The translations under genes and the position numbers were made by a program. A DNA stretch of 64,000 bases from an uncultured Pelagibacteraceae bacterium (lineage in GTDB: Bacteria > Pseudomonadota > Alphaproteobacteria > Pelagibacterales > Pelagibacteraceae). The stretch is taken from positions 111,715 to 175,714 of the forward strand of contig CACGIZ010000002.1 in the NCBI GenBank assembly GCA_902573235.1, written 5' to 3'. This document shows positions 19,099 through 31,544 of this stretch, piece after piece; the stretch's first letter is position 1, and each line of letters starts with the position of its first letter. The notes under the pieces are model-generated. The model was given only the letters and a program-made list of their open reading frames with translations. It was not told the DNA's origin and did no database searches.

Positions 19099-19528
19099 TT
19101 ATTATTTTTTTTAGTACACTGTCAAAATTGATTACTTCTTCAGAGCTAGAACTTAACAACGCATTGTAAATCCTTTTTTTTTGTACAACAAAAATTTCTT
19201 CAAATATTTTTTTACCTTTATCATTAAGAAATACGTGTTTTATTCTAGTATCTTGATCATCTTTTTTAAAATTAATAATCTCTAACTTGATTAAATCTTT
19301 TAAAACTCTATTTAAGCTTTGCTTTGTAACTTTTAATTTTTTCAACAACTCTGATATTGAAATACCCTCATACATCGACAGTAAATGAATTACTTTTTGG
19401 TGAGCTAAACCAATTGAGTATTTATCAAGAATTTTTTTGGAGTCAGAAAATGTTTCTCGATATCCAATAAATAATTTTTCAATTAAGTCTTTTAATTGAT
19501 CATCTTTTAGATATAAAAGTTCTTTCAT
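19091..19528 (-). CDS. MarR-family transcriptional regulator (PetP-like)
   Basis: A 145-aa winged-helix protein with the MarR pattern: the dimerisation helix, then ISISELLKKLKVTKQSLNRVLKDLIKLEII as recognition helix-turn-helix, and a wing containing DQDTRIKHVFLNDKGKKIFEE. It overlaps the OmpR-type gene by eight bases and is divergent from ilvE across 73 bp, so it could repress or activate that intergenic region as well as its own operon. Its ligand is unknown. Confidence 0.88.
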   Translation of the reverse strand: MKELLYLKDDQLKDLIEKLFIGYRETFSDSKKILDKYSIGLAHQKVIHLLSMYEGISISELLKKLKVTKQSLNRVLKDLIKLEIINFKKDDQDTRIKHVFLNDKGKKIFEEIFVVQKKRIYNALLSSSSEEVINFDSVLKKIING

Positions 19529-19543
19529 TATAGGTAAGTTATA

Positions 19544-19572
19544 TTGACATATTATAGATACAAAGATATTTT
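19544..19572 (+). promoter_or_regulatory. Predicted sigma-70 promoter of ilvE
   Basis: A perfect -35 TTGACA (19544-19549), a 17-base spacer and a -10 TATTTT (19567-19572, four of six consensus bases) lie 30 bases before the ilvE ATG, in the short gap shared with the divergent marR gene. No operator repeat was recognised. Confidence 0.55.
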
Positions 19573-19601
19573 TTGGTAATAATTTTTTTTATGTTTCAAA
19601 A

Positions 19602-20483
19602 ATGATACCCTACGACAAAAGATCTGGAAAAATATGGTACAATGGCGAATTAGTTGATTGGTCAGACGTAAAAGTACATGTTTTAAGTCATGGCTTACAT
19701 TACGCAAGTTGTGTCTTCGAGGGAGAAAGAGTCTATGATGGCTCTATTTTTAAATTAGAGGAACACACCTCTAGACTTTTTCATTCTGCAAGAAGAATGG
19801 GATTTGATATTCCCTACACTGAAGATGAAATCAATTCTGCATCAAAAAAAATAATTGCCACTCAAAAAGTTGAGAATGGATATGTTAGACCTGTTGCTTG
19901 GAGAGGAAGTGAAATGATGGCAATTTCAGCTCAACAAACAAAAATTCATGTAGCTATCGCAACATGGGAATGGGGATCATATTTTGATCCAAAACTAAAA
20001 GTAGAGGGTATAAAATTAAATATTTCGAGTTGGCGAAGACCTGCACCAAATACAATCCCGTGGGATACGAAAGCATCAGGTCTTTATATGATTTGTACTT
20101 TATCAAAACATGAAGCTGAAAAACAAGGCTATACTGACTCGCTTATGTTGGATCATGAAGGAAACGTTGCAGAGGCAACAGGCGCTAATATTTTTTTTAA
20201 GGACAATAAAGGTGAATTGCATACACCAATTCCGGATTCGTTTTTAGATGGAATTACGAGAAGGACAGTTATTGATATTGCTAAATCTAAAAATATAAAA
20301 GTTCATGAAAGAAAAATTAGTCCTAAAGAGTTGAAAAATTTTGTTGGGTGTTTTTTAACCGGAACAGCAGCTGAGGTAACGCCGGTCTCTTGTATTGCCG
20401 AATATCAATTTAAAGTTTGTCAGACAATTATTGATCTTAATGAGAGTTACCAACTCTTGGTTAAGAAGAAAAAAGCTGCCTAA
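19602..20483 (+). CDS. ilvE: Branched-chain amino acid aminotransferase
   Basis: PLP-dependent fold-type IV enzyme catalysing the last step of valine, leucine and isoleucine synthesis. The start region GKIWYNGELVDWSDVKVHVLSHGLHYASCVFEG is diagnostic, the Schiff-base lysine lies in WDTKASGLY, and NVAEATGANIFF plus FLTGTAAEVTPV bind cofactor phosphate. At 293 aa it is complete. Its stop shares CTAA (20480-20483) with the convergent pgsA stop. Confidence 0.96.
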   Translation: MIPYDKRSGKIWYNGELVDWSDVKVHVLSHGLHYASCVFEGERVYDGSIFKLEEHTSRLFHSARRMGFDIPYTEDEINSASKKIIATQKVENGYVRPVAWRGSEMMAISAQQTKIHVAIATWEWGSYFDPKLKVEGIKLNISSWRRPAPNTIPWDTKASGLYMICTLSKHEAEKQGYTDSLMLDHEGNVAEATGANIFFKDNKGELHTPIPDSFLDGITRRTVIDIAKSKNIKVHERKISPKELKNFVGCFLTGTAAEVTPVSCIAEYQFKVCQTIIDLNESYQLLVKKKKAA

Positions 20484-21064
20484 TCTTTATTGTCCTCAGA
20501 AATAGCATGATCAATTCCTCTTCTCATGTATTCATAACCGGTAAATAAGGTTAAAATAGCTGAAAGCCAAAGAAGTATTATACCAATAGTCTGTGCATTG
20601 TAATCTTGAAAATTAATAATCTTATTTCCTGTATCTCCTGATAGTAGCAAAGCGATAGATATCATTTGCAAAACTGTTTTTAATTTAGCAAGATTTGAAA
20701 CTGGTAATTTTATTTTTCCTTTTGCTAAAAATTCCCTTAAGCCAGAAATTAAAATTTCTCTCGTTAGAATAATTATTGCAGCAATAACCTCATAGTTACG
20801 TATTGTTCCATCCATTACTAATAGAATGAGCGCAGTGGCTACGATAATTTTATCTGCAATTGGATCTAGAAGTTCGCCAAGTTTAGACTCTTGTCCAAGA
20901 AGTCTTGCTAACATTCCATCTAAAAAATCTGTAAAGGATGCAACAATAAATAAAATTAAAGCTGTTAGATCTCCATAAAAACCTGGTAAATAAAACGCAA
21001 GTACAAAAAAAGGTACAATTAAAATTCGACCCACTGTTAAAATATTTGGTATTTTCTTCAGCAT
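20480..21064 (-). CDS. pgsA: CDP-diacylglycerol-glycerol-3-phosphate 3-phosphatidyltransferase
   Basis: Integral membrane enzyme of phosphatidylglycerol synthesis. The CDP-alcohol phosphotransferase signature is present from DFLDGMLARLLGQ to LGELLDPIADK, with the metal-binding aspartates in order. Several hydrophobic helices are visible, and 194 aa is normal. It lies nine bases after uvrC on the same strand, a widely conserved uvrC-pgsA pairing. Confidence 0.96.
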   Translation of the reverse strand: MLKKIPNILTVGRILIVPFFVLAFYLPGFYGDLTALILFIVASFTDFLDGMLARLLGQESKLGELLDPIADKIIVATALILLVMDGTIRNYEVIAAIIILTREILISGLREFLAKGKIKLPVSNLAKLKTVLQMISIALLLSGDTGNKIINFQDYNAQTIGIILLWLSAILTLFTGYEYMRRGIDHAISEDNKD

Positions 21065-21073
21065 AAATATTTC

Positions 21074-22909
21074 TTATTCGTGAAAGAAGTTATATATCTT
21101 TTTTGCAACTTTTTCCTCAACACCTTCTACTGATTTAATTTCATCTAAACTTGCAGACTCCACAGCTCTTGCTGAGCCAAAGTGGTTTAATAGAGCTCTT
21201 TTTCTAATAGACCCTATGCCCTCAATTTGATCAAGTAAAGATTTGCTAATTCCTTTTTTCCTTTTAGCTCTGTGAGCACTTATCGCAAATCTATGAGATT
21301 CATCTCTTATTCTTTGGAGAAAAAAAAGAGTAGGGTCATTTTTTGTAAATTTAAACTCTTTTCCATTATGAAAAAAAGTTTCATTACCACTATTTCTTTG
21401 TTTCCCTTTAGCTATTGCTACTATTGGCAAATCGTGAAGGCCAAGTTCATTGAGTGTTTCTCTTGCAACAGAATATTGACCTTTTCCACCATCGATTAGA
21501 ACTAGATCAGGAAAAGTAAGATAATTATCTTTTTCTTGGATAGCTCTTTTGAATCTTCGATTTAGTACTTCACGCATCATACCATAGTCATCTTGTTCAT
21601 TTTCTTTTATTTTTATATTAAATTTTCTGTATCTTTTTTTAATAAATCCTTCATCACCATAAGCAATCAATGCTCCAATACTATTAGTTCCTTGGATATG
21701 ACTGTTATCATAAACTTCAATCAAATTTATATTTGTCTCTAAACTAAATTTACTAGCAACAGCATCAAATAGTTCTCTATTATTCTGACTCTCATACAGT
21801 TTTCTATTTAGACTATCTTTTGCATTTTTTATTGCTTGATTAATTACTTTTAATTTCGAACCCTTTTTTGCAACAGAAATATTAATTTGTTTTTCCTCTT
21901 TATGAGAAAGAGTTTTTTCTATCAAATCTTTTTCTTTTATTTCCTCAGATAATATTATTGATGAAGGAACGCTTTTATTCTCATAAAATTGAGAAACAAA
22001 AGAATTCAATATATCACTTAATTTTTCATCCGGATCATGTTTAGGAAAAAAAGCTTGATTACCCCAATTTTGTTTTGAACGGTAAAAGAAAACTTGAATA
22101 CAAGTTTTACCAGATTCTTTATAGCCAGCAATTACATCTGCCTCAATCAAATTTGCCTCATTAATTCTTTGAGAAGACTGAATAATGTTTAAAGATTTAA
22201 TCCTATCTCTTAATATTACTGCTTTTTCAAAATCTAAATCATTACTAGCTTTTTCCATTTGATCTGAAATATTTTTTTGTATTTTTCTAGATTTACCTGA
22301 GACGAATTCAATTGCATCTTCGACAGTTTTTTTATACTCGTCTTCGTCAATATATCCAACACATGGTCCTGAGCATCTTTTTATCTGATATAAAATACAA
22401 GGACGTTGTCTATTTTTAAACACTGTATCATCACAAACTCTTAAGTGAAAAATTTTTTGAATCATTTTAATTGTCCAATTAGCCGAACCTGCTGACGCAA
22501 AAGGCCCAAAGTAAAAACCTTCTTTTGTTTTTTTTCCTCTATGCCTTTTTATTTGAGACCACTTATCTTTGTTTCCAATAAAGATAAATGGGAAAGATTT
22601 ATCATCTCGTAAAAGAATATTAAATTTTGGTTTATATTTTTTGATTAGATTTGCTTCAAGCAATAAAGCTTCACTCTCATTAGAAGTTGTAGTTATTTCC
22701 AATTTTCTCGTTTGAGACAGCATCCTCTCTGTTCTAATAATATGATTTTTTTCAGCGACATAGCTTTTGAGTCTATTAGGTAAATTTTTTGCTTTTCCAA
22801 CGTAAAGGATATCTCCTTTATCATTAAGCATCCTATAAACACCTGGTAATTTTGGAATTAAAGGTAGTTCTTTTTTTATTACTTCTTTACCAATCTCAGA
22901 ACTTATCAT
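21074..22909 (-). CDS. uvrC: Excinuclease ABC subunit C
   Basis: Makes both incisions in nucleotide excision repair after UvrAB finds damage. Domains in order are the GIY-YIG nuclease ([21 protein letters not shown]), a UVR motif that contacts UvrB ([18 protein letters not shown]), the RNase H-like nuclease ([22 protein letters not shown]), and C-terminal helix-hairpin-helix repeats ([17 protein letters not shown]). I use the ATG at 22909 (611 aa); a TTG start at 22939 would add ten residues. It overlaps folB slightly. uvrB lies about 2.3 kb upstream on the same strand. Confidence 0.95.
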   Translation of the reverse strand: MISSEIGKEVIKKELPLIPKLPGVYRMLNDKGDILYVGKAKNLPNRLKSYVAEKNHIIRTERMLSQTRKLEITTTSNESEALLLEANLIKKYKPKFNILLRDDKSFPFIFIGNKDKWSQIKRHRGKKTKEGFYFGPFASAGSANWTIKMIQKIFHLRVCDDTVFKNRQRPCILYQIKRCSGPCVGYIDEDEYKKTVEDAIEFVSGKSRKIQKNISDQMEKASNDLDFEKAVILRDRIKSLNIIQSSQRINEANLIEADVIAGYKESGKTCIQVFFYRSKQNWGNQAFFPKHDPDEKLSDILNSFVSQFYENKSVPSSIILSEEIKEKDLIEKTLSHKEEKQINISVAKKGSKLKVINQAIKNAKDSLNRKLYESQNNRELFDAVASKFSLETNINLIEVYDNSHIQGTNSIGALIAYGDEGFIKKRYRKFNIKIKENEQDDYGMMREVLNRRFKRAIQEKDNYLTFPDLVLIDGGKGQYSVARETLNELGLHDLPIVAIAKGKQRNSGNETFFHNGKEFKFTKNDPTLFFLQRIRDESHRFAISAHRAKRKKGISKSLLDQIEGIGSIRKRALLNHFGSARAVESASLDEIKSVEGVEEKVAKKIYNFFHE

Positions 22910-23321
22910 GACTTCTTTTTTTGGTAATTTGAATACCAACAGATGAACATTGTTTCATAATTTCTAATTTTTCAATTTTAAGCATTATTTTACCTATTCT
23001 CTTATCTTTGAAAAGCTCATCAAAAACGGCTTCAGCTAAAGTTTCTAAGAAATTATAGTGCTTCTTTTTAATAAGTTTTTTTATTAATTTTACAATAGTT
23101 GCATAATTTACGATTGATCTTAGATCTTTATCATTGGAAGGTTTTTTGTCTTGATAATCAATTTCTAAACTAAATTTTACTTTTTGTGCCTTCTCTTTCT
23201 CAAAATCATAATAGCCAAGCTTTAAATCCAAAATAAGTTCATTAATTAGAATTTTTTTCTCATAGTTAAATAAGCTTTTGGATTTATCAATTTTAACAAT
23301 CTTAAAATTATTTTTTCTCAT
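22896..23321 (-). CDS. folB: Dihydroneopterin aldolase-like protein
   Basis: Dihydroneopterin aldolases cleave dihydroneopterin in folate synthesis. The 141-aa protein fits the FolB tunnelling fold: an early [32 protein letters not shown], then [36 protein letters not shown], where the Glu of NFLETLAE is the substrate-binding residue, and a C-terminal VGIQITKKR strand. A ~20-residue N-terminal extension precedes the fold. It lies in the same run as a FolM-like reductase, which supports a pterin role. Confidence 0.85.
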   Translation of the reverse strand: MRKNNFKIVKIDKSKSLFNYEKKILINELILDLKLGYYDFEKEKAQKVKFSLEIDYQDKKPSNDKDLRSIVNYATIVKLIKKLIKKKHYNFLETLAEAVFDELFKDKRIGKIMLKIEKLEIMKQCSSVGIQITKKRSHDKF

Positions 23322-24455
23322 TTATAGCAAATTTTCTTTAAAGAAATTGATGAATTGAGGCATATATACATCCATATTATCTCCACCTATTGTTACACCT
23401 CTAGAGAGACATTTTTCTTTCTTCATAGCTTTAAAAATTTTTTTGAAAGTTTTTCTTGGTTTATTTTGAGCAGCTTCGTACCAAGCCTCTTCACTAGGAA
23501 AAAATTTATATTTGTCTATTAGCCACTCTTTCCATATTGGATTGATAACTTTACCGTTATTATCAATATATACATCAGGACAATCATGAAGTGTCATTGC
23601 CATTTTTTCTCTCCAAGGTTTTTTACCAGCGTGCCAAACATGGTACCAGCCTTCTTTTATATCAATTTTTACTTTACCTGGTGGAGCTTTAATTCTCTCT
23701 GCGTGTTCTTTACAAAACTTAGCTAAAGTCCAATCATCTGCACCTCCGTGTACTACAAGTAATGTTGTATTAGAGGTTAATTCTGGTTCCGCAAAAAAAC
23801 CAGCCATTCTACATTCAGCTGCTTCTGGTAGAATTGCATCAAAACCTTTCGTGCCTTTAAGAAATTTTGAAGTAAATTTTACATCAGCTAAAAACAAGGA
23901 GTTAGTTCCACCCCTCGAGTGACCTGTGGTTCCAAATTTTCCATTAGATCTTGGATGTGATTGTAAAACTTTTAATGCCATCATAGCATCAATTGCACCA
24001 TTAATTAGAGGCACTTTAGACTGATCCCTCCAAGTTGCTCTTGCGCCTCTAGGACAAAAATTATCTATATATAATACTCCGATACCTTCTTTTAAAAGAT
24101 TTTGTGTTGAATGATAAACAAAGTCATTCCATACATAATCGCCTGGGCCGCCGCTGCTATGGGTATAAATTACTATCGGAACTTTATCTGTTCCTTTTGG
24201 TAATTGTAGATATCCTGTAATCTCAATTGGATTTCGGAGATGTCCATCTATTAATACTGTTCTTTGATCAAATCCAGTGTATGAGTTAAATTTTATTATC
24301 TCTCCACCTTTGTGAGTTTTTAATTTAGCAATACCATTCAACATTGATTTTCTTTTGGTACAATTATCTTTAGAGTTAAAATCTATATTTGTTGAATGCG
24401 CCAAAAGATTTGTTGTAAAAAAAATTGCAAATATTACTAGAATTATTCTTTTCAT
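23322..24455 (-). CDS. Periplasmic alpha/beta hydrolase (dienelactone-hydrolase-like)
   Basis: A 377-aa protein with a Sec signal peptide (residues 1-19, cleaved after NLLA), so exported. The hydrolase core shows an oxyanion strand (PIVIYTHSSGGPGDY), the nucleophile elbow TTGHSRGGTNS, a late aspartate in VVHGGADDW, and a histidine in WYHVWHAG, a plausible Ser-Asp-His triad. The substrate is unknown; the family includes dienelactone hydrolases and acyl-peptidases. It sits between folB and the SDR gene with overlapping or abutting ends, although its exported location does not suggest folate work. Confidence 0.8.
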   Translation of the reverse strand: MKRIILVIFAIFFTTNLLAHSTNIDFNSKDNCTKRKSMLNGIAKLKTHKGGEIIKFNSYTGFDQRTVLIDGHLRNPIEITGYLQLPKGTDKVPIVIYTHSSGGPGDYVWNDFVYHSTQNLLKEGIGVLYIDNFCPRGARATWRDQSKVPLINGAIDAMMALKVLQSHPRSNGKFGTTGHSRGGTNSLFLADVKFTSKFLKGTKGFDAILPEAAECRMAGFFAEPELTSNTTLLVVHGGADDWTLAKFCKEHAERIKAPPGKVKIDIKEGWYHVWHAGKKPWREKMAMTLHDCPDVYIDNNGKVINPIWKEWLIDKYKFFPSEEAWYEAAQNKPRKTFKKIFKAMKKEKCLSRGVTIGGDNMDVYMPQFINFFKENLL

Positions 24456-25188
24456 TCTTTACCTTTCATTATATCTGGTGTTTGCCAATTTAAGCTTTGA
24501 CCACTATCTATTGCCAAAACTTGACCTGTAATAGAACTATTTTTTATAAAAAAGTCAACTGCATTACGAATCTCATTAACATTAACTTGCTGTTTAAGTG
24601 GTGTAGCTAAATATTGACTTTTGAAATGTTTTTCCGATTGTCTTTTGTTTTTAATTGTTGGTCCAGGGGCTATTCCATTAACTCTTATGTTTGGTGACAA
24701 ACTCATCGCGCTTGTTTTCGTTAAAGTATAAAGGCCTGTTTTACTTAATGTGTATGAGAAGAAATATGGAGTAAGCTTAAATATTCTTTGATCAATTATG
24801 TTGATAATATTGTTATTTTTGCCTCTGACATTTTTTGAAAACTCTTTTGATAAAAGAGCGGGAGCTTTAAGATTTGTAGAAATGTGTTTTTCCCAGCTTT
24901 TAGATGTAAAATTTTCTAATTTATCATTTTCAAATAATGAGGCATTATTTATTAAGCAGTCAAAAAATTTCATTTTTGATTTTGAGAATTTAATAATTTT
25001 AATGATATCTTTTTCTTTACTAAGATCCCCCTTTACTAAATGAATTTTCGACCCGTTATTTTGAAGCCTCTTTTTCAAATTTTCGGCTTTTACTTTTGAT
25101 TTATTATAATGAATTATAATTTGTTTATTTGGACCTGATAATTTTTCAGCTATTGCAGCACCTATTCTAGTCGCTCCACCAGTAATTA

Positions 25189-25207
<19 letters not shown>
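24452..25207 (-). CDS. Short-chain dehydrogenase, FolM/pteridine-reductase-like
   Basis: A 251-aa NAD(P)H-dependent reductase. [20 protein letters not shown] is the cofactor loop, the Asn of CLINNAS is present, and the active site is YTLSK (Tyr and Lys) with an upstream loop [18 protein letters not shown] and the IIIHYNKS strand after it are close to pteridine reductases and FolM. Proximity to folB supports reduction of dihydrobiopterin/monapterin or dihydrofolate. Generic SDR activity is the alternative. It overlaps the hydrolase start by four bases and the end of uvrB by 19. Confidence 0.78.
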
Positions 25208-29528
<4,321 letters not shown>

Positions 29529-29549
29529 ATGAGAGCTATATAGTGATTA

Positions 29550-30503
29550 ATGACTAAATTAAAAGGTTTATTATTGACCGAGGGAATGCACGGTATGATT
29601 AGCCAAGTTCAAGGTCTCGCTAAAGCATTAAACCTAGACTTTATACACGAAAAAATTGAACTAAATAATTTTTGGAAGATGATTCCTCCAAAACTCACTC
29701 CTGTTCAAGATTTTGTTTTTAAAAATAAATTAGGAAACAATTTTGATATTGTTATTTCCTGTGGAAGGAAAAGTGTAATTCCATCTATTTATCTTAAGAA
29801 TAAGTTGAAAAATAAAATAATGAATATTCATATTCAGGATCCTAAAGTATCATTAAGTAACTTCGATTATATTGTAGCCCCTGAACATGACAGTCTTTTC
29901 GGCTCAAATGTACTGTCAACTAAGGGCGCAATTCATTACTTAAGAGAGGATGAGTTAAATGAGTCTAAATCTTACTTAAAACCACAAATTAACAAAGAAA
30001 AAATTCTAAGTTTCATTATTGGTGGACCTAATAAATATTACAATTATGATGAGAATGTAATAGAAAAAATTTTTTTAAAAGTAAAAAAAAATTTTATAGA
30101 TAGCGGATATCAATTGATCTTTATTCCATCAATGAGAACTCCTCAAAGAATAATAAGCAAAGCAAACGAATTTTTTGACGAAAATCAAATAATTATCAAA
30201 GAAGTGGATAAAAAAGCTTATCTTTCGGCATTAAAGTTGGCAGATCATATAATAGTAACTTGTGATTCTACATCTATGATATCTGAAGCAGCTATGACAG
30301 GTAAGCCAATCTATGTAGCTCAGATGCCAAATATAAAAAAAAATCAAAGGTTTAAAAAGTTTTTTGAGTTATTTAGATCTCTGGATATTACAAGAGATTT
30401 GGAAAATTCAGTTGAAAATTGGAATTATAAAAAACTTGATGAAACTGATAGAATATCAAGTTATATCAAAGAACAATTAAAAAAAAAATATGACTTTTCT
30501 TGA
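29550..30503 (+). CDS. ELM1-family (DUF1022) protein
   Basis: A 317-aa protein resembling the ELM1/DUF1022 family, named after plant mitochondrial fission protein ELM1. The bacterial members have no settled function and are related in fold to GT-B glycosyltransferases. Family-like segments are TEGMHGMISQVQGLAKAL near the start, FDIVISCGRKSVIPS, IQDPKVSLSNFDYIVAPEHD, and DHIIVTCDSTSMISEAAMTGKPIYV near the end, which is like a nucleotide-sugar donor pocket. The following gene starts inside its last codons, so the two are co-translated. Confidence 0.82.
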   Translation: MTKLKGLLLTEGMHGMISQVQGLAKALNLDFIHEKIELNNFWKMIPPKLTPVQDFVFKNKLGNNFDIVISCGRKSVIPSIYLKNKLKNKIMNIHIQDPKVSLSNFDYIVAPEHDSLFGSNVLSTKGAIHYLREDELNESKSYLKPQINKEKILSFIIGGPNKYYNYDENVIEKIFLKVKKNFIDSGYQLIFIPSMRTPQRIISKANEFFDENQIIIKEVDKKAYLSALKLADHIIVTCDSTSMISEAAMTGKPIYVAQMPNIKKNQRFKKFFELFRSLDITRDLENSVENWNYKKLDETDRISSYIKEQLKKKYDFS

Positions 30504-31152
30504 TTCAATTTTGAACCAATCCAAAAAAAGTAATTTCCCTTTTGATCATTGGGAGTATAATAATCCTTTAACTGAAGAGGCTATTGAAGAAATTATTAAA
30601 ACAGATATCCCAGACTTAACAAAACATAATTTAACATATGATGGAACCAGAGCTATTGACGATGGCGCAGCTGAGTTCAGAAAAGGTATTTCCTCAGGAG
30701 GAAAAGCTCTTAAATTTCGATGCTTTGTTACAAAAGAAAATGCAACTCAATTTCCTAATTTAGTAAAATTTATCAAGGAATTACAATCAAAAAAAACTCA
30801 TGAGATTATTTCTAAAATGATTAATAAGGATTTATCAAATTCATACGTCAGAGTTGAGGTAATCTGTGACCGTGAAGGATTTTGGCTGAAACCTCATTGT
30901 GATATTGAGGAAAAATTAATGTCAGGATTAATTTTTGTGAATCATGTTAATGAGTCTGAAGATTTAGGGACTGATTTTTATAACGAAAAATTAGAAAAAG
31001 TTAAAACTGTTCCATACAAACATAACTATGGTTATTTATTTACAAGTGGACCAAATACTTGGCATGGAATGGAAAAGAAAAAAATTGTCAAAGAAAGACG
31101 TTGTGTACAAGTAAATTATGTTACATTTTCAACAGATTGGAAAGTTGAATAG
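30490..31152 (+). CDS. 2-oxoglutarate/Fe(II) oxygenase-like protein
   Basis: A 220-aa protein with the residue pattern of the Fe(II)/2-oxoglutarate oxygenase fold: HCD (an HxD pair in FWLKPHCDIEEK), a distal His in NTWHGMEKK, and an Arg in KERRCVQVNYV that could bind 2-oxoglutarate. LMSGLIFVNH fits the jelly-roll strand between. These are seen in sequence; the activity and substrate are inferred. It overlaps the ELM1-like gene by 14 bases. No closer family name is recognised. Confidence 0.65.
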   Translation: MTFLDSILNQSKKSNFPFDHWEYNNPLTEEAIEEIIKTDIPDLTKHNLTYDGTRAIDDGAAEFRKGISSGGKALKFRCFVTKENATQFPNLVKFIKELQSKKTHEIISKMINKDLSNSYVRVEVICDREGFWLKPHCDIEEKLMSGLIFVNHVNESEDLGTDFYNEKLEKVKTVPYKHNYGYLFTSGPNTWHGMEKKKIVKERRCVQVNYVTFSTDWKVE

Positions 31153-31162
31153 TTAAAATTGA

Positions 31163-31408
31163 CTACATTAAGTTTGAATATAGACCAACTACAGTCAAAA
31201 TTCCTACGGTAAAACAAAAACCAGTAATAGCTTTTAACTGATCAGTATTATTATCGTCACTAATTTTCCAGTGATCAGTTTTATTTCCATTGAAATTGGT
31301 GGTATAATTTTGTTTTTTTTCATTCGGAAATTTTAAAATTTTTGTTTTAAGTAAATTTTCTTTTTTATCGATTGCTTTTTCAATATATTTGTGAAGTTCT
31401 GAACTCAT
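31163..31408 (-). CDS. Small membrane-anchored hypothetical protein
   Basis: An 81-aa open frame with an ATG. The first ~60 residues are polar and charged, starting with a lysine-rich helix (HKYIEKAIDKKENLLKTKIL), and a single hydrophobic stretch (about residues 62-78, AITGFCFTVGILTVVGLYS) ends the protein, suggesting a tail anchor. I do not recognise a family. The composition contrast between the soluble part and the anchor argues for a real gene. It lies between the oxygenase-like gene and carB, separated from carB by 136 bp. Confidence 0.6.
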   Translation of the reverse strand: MSSELHKYIEKAIDKKENLLKTKILKFPNEKKQNYTTNFNGNKTDHWKISDDNNTDQLKAITGFCFTVGILTVVGLYSNLM

Positions 31409-31544
31409 AATTAAATTTAATTTTAAAAATTTTAAAAATTTATATCAAGTAAGTTATTAATCATTTTGGGCACATGGGAATTTGAGAAAAAAATTTATTC
31501 AACTATAGAGTGTATAAAGATACACAACTTTAAATTGAATTTAC

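Noticed and set aside
21074..22939. TTG start giving a longer UvrC
   Set aside because: The extra ten residues overlap folB and are not part of the GIY-YIG domain; the ATG at 22909 is adequate.
31510..31525. GTGTAT-AAAG-ATACAC hairpin as the carB terminator
   Set aside because: Only six base pairs and no T run follows on either strand.
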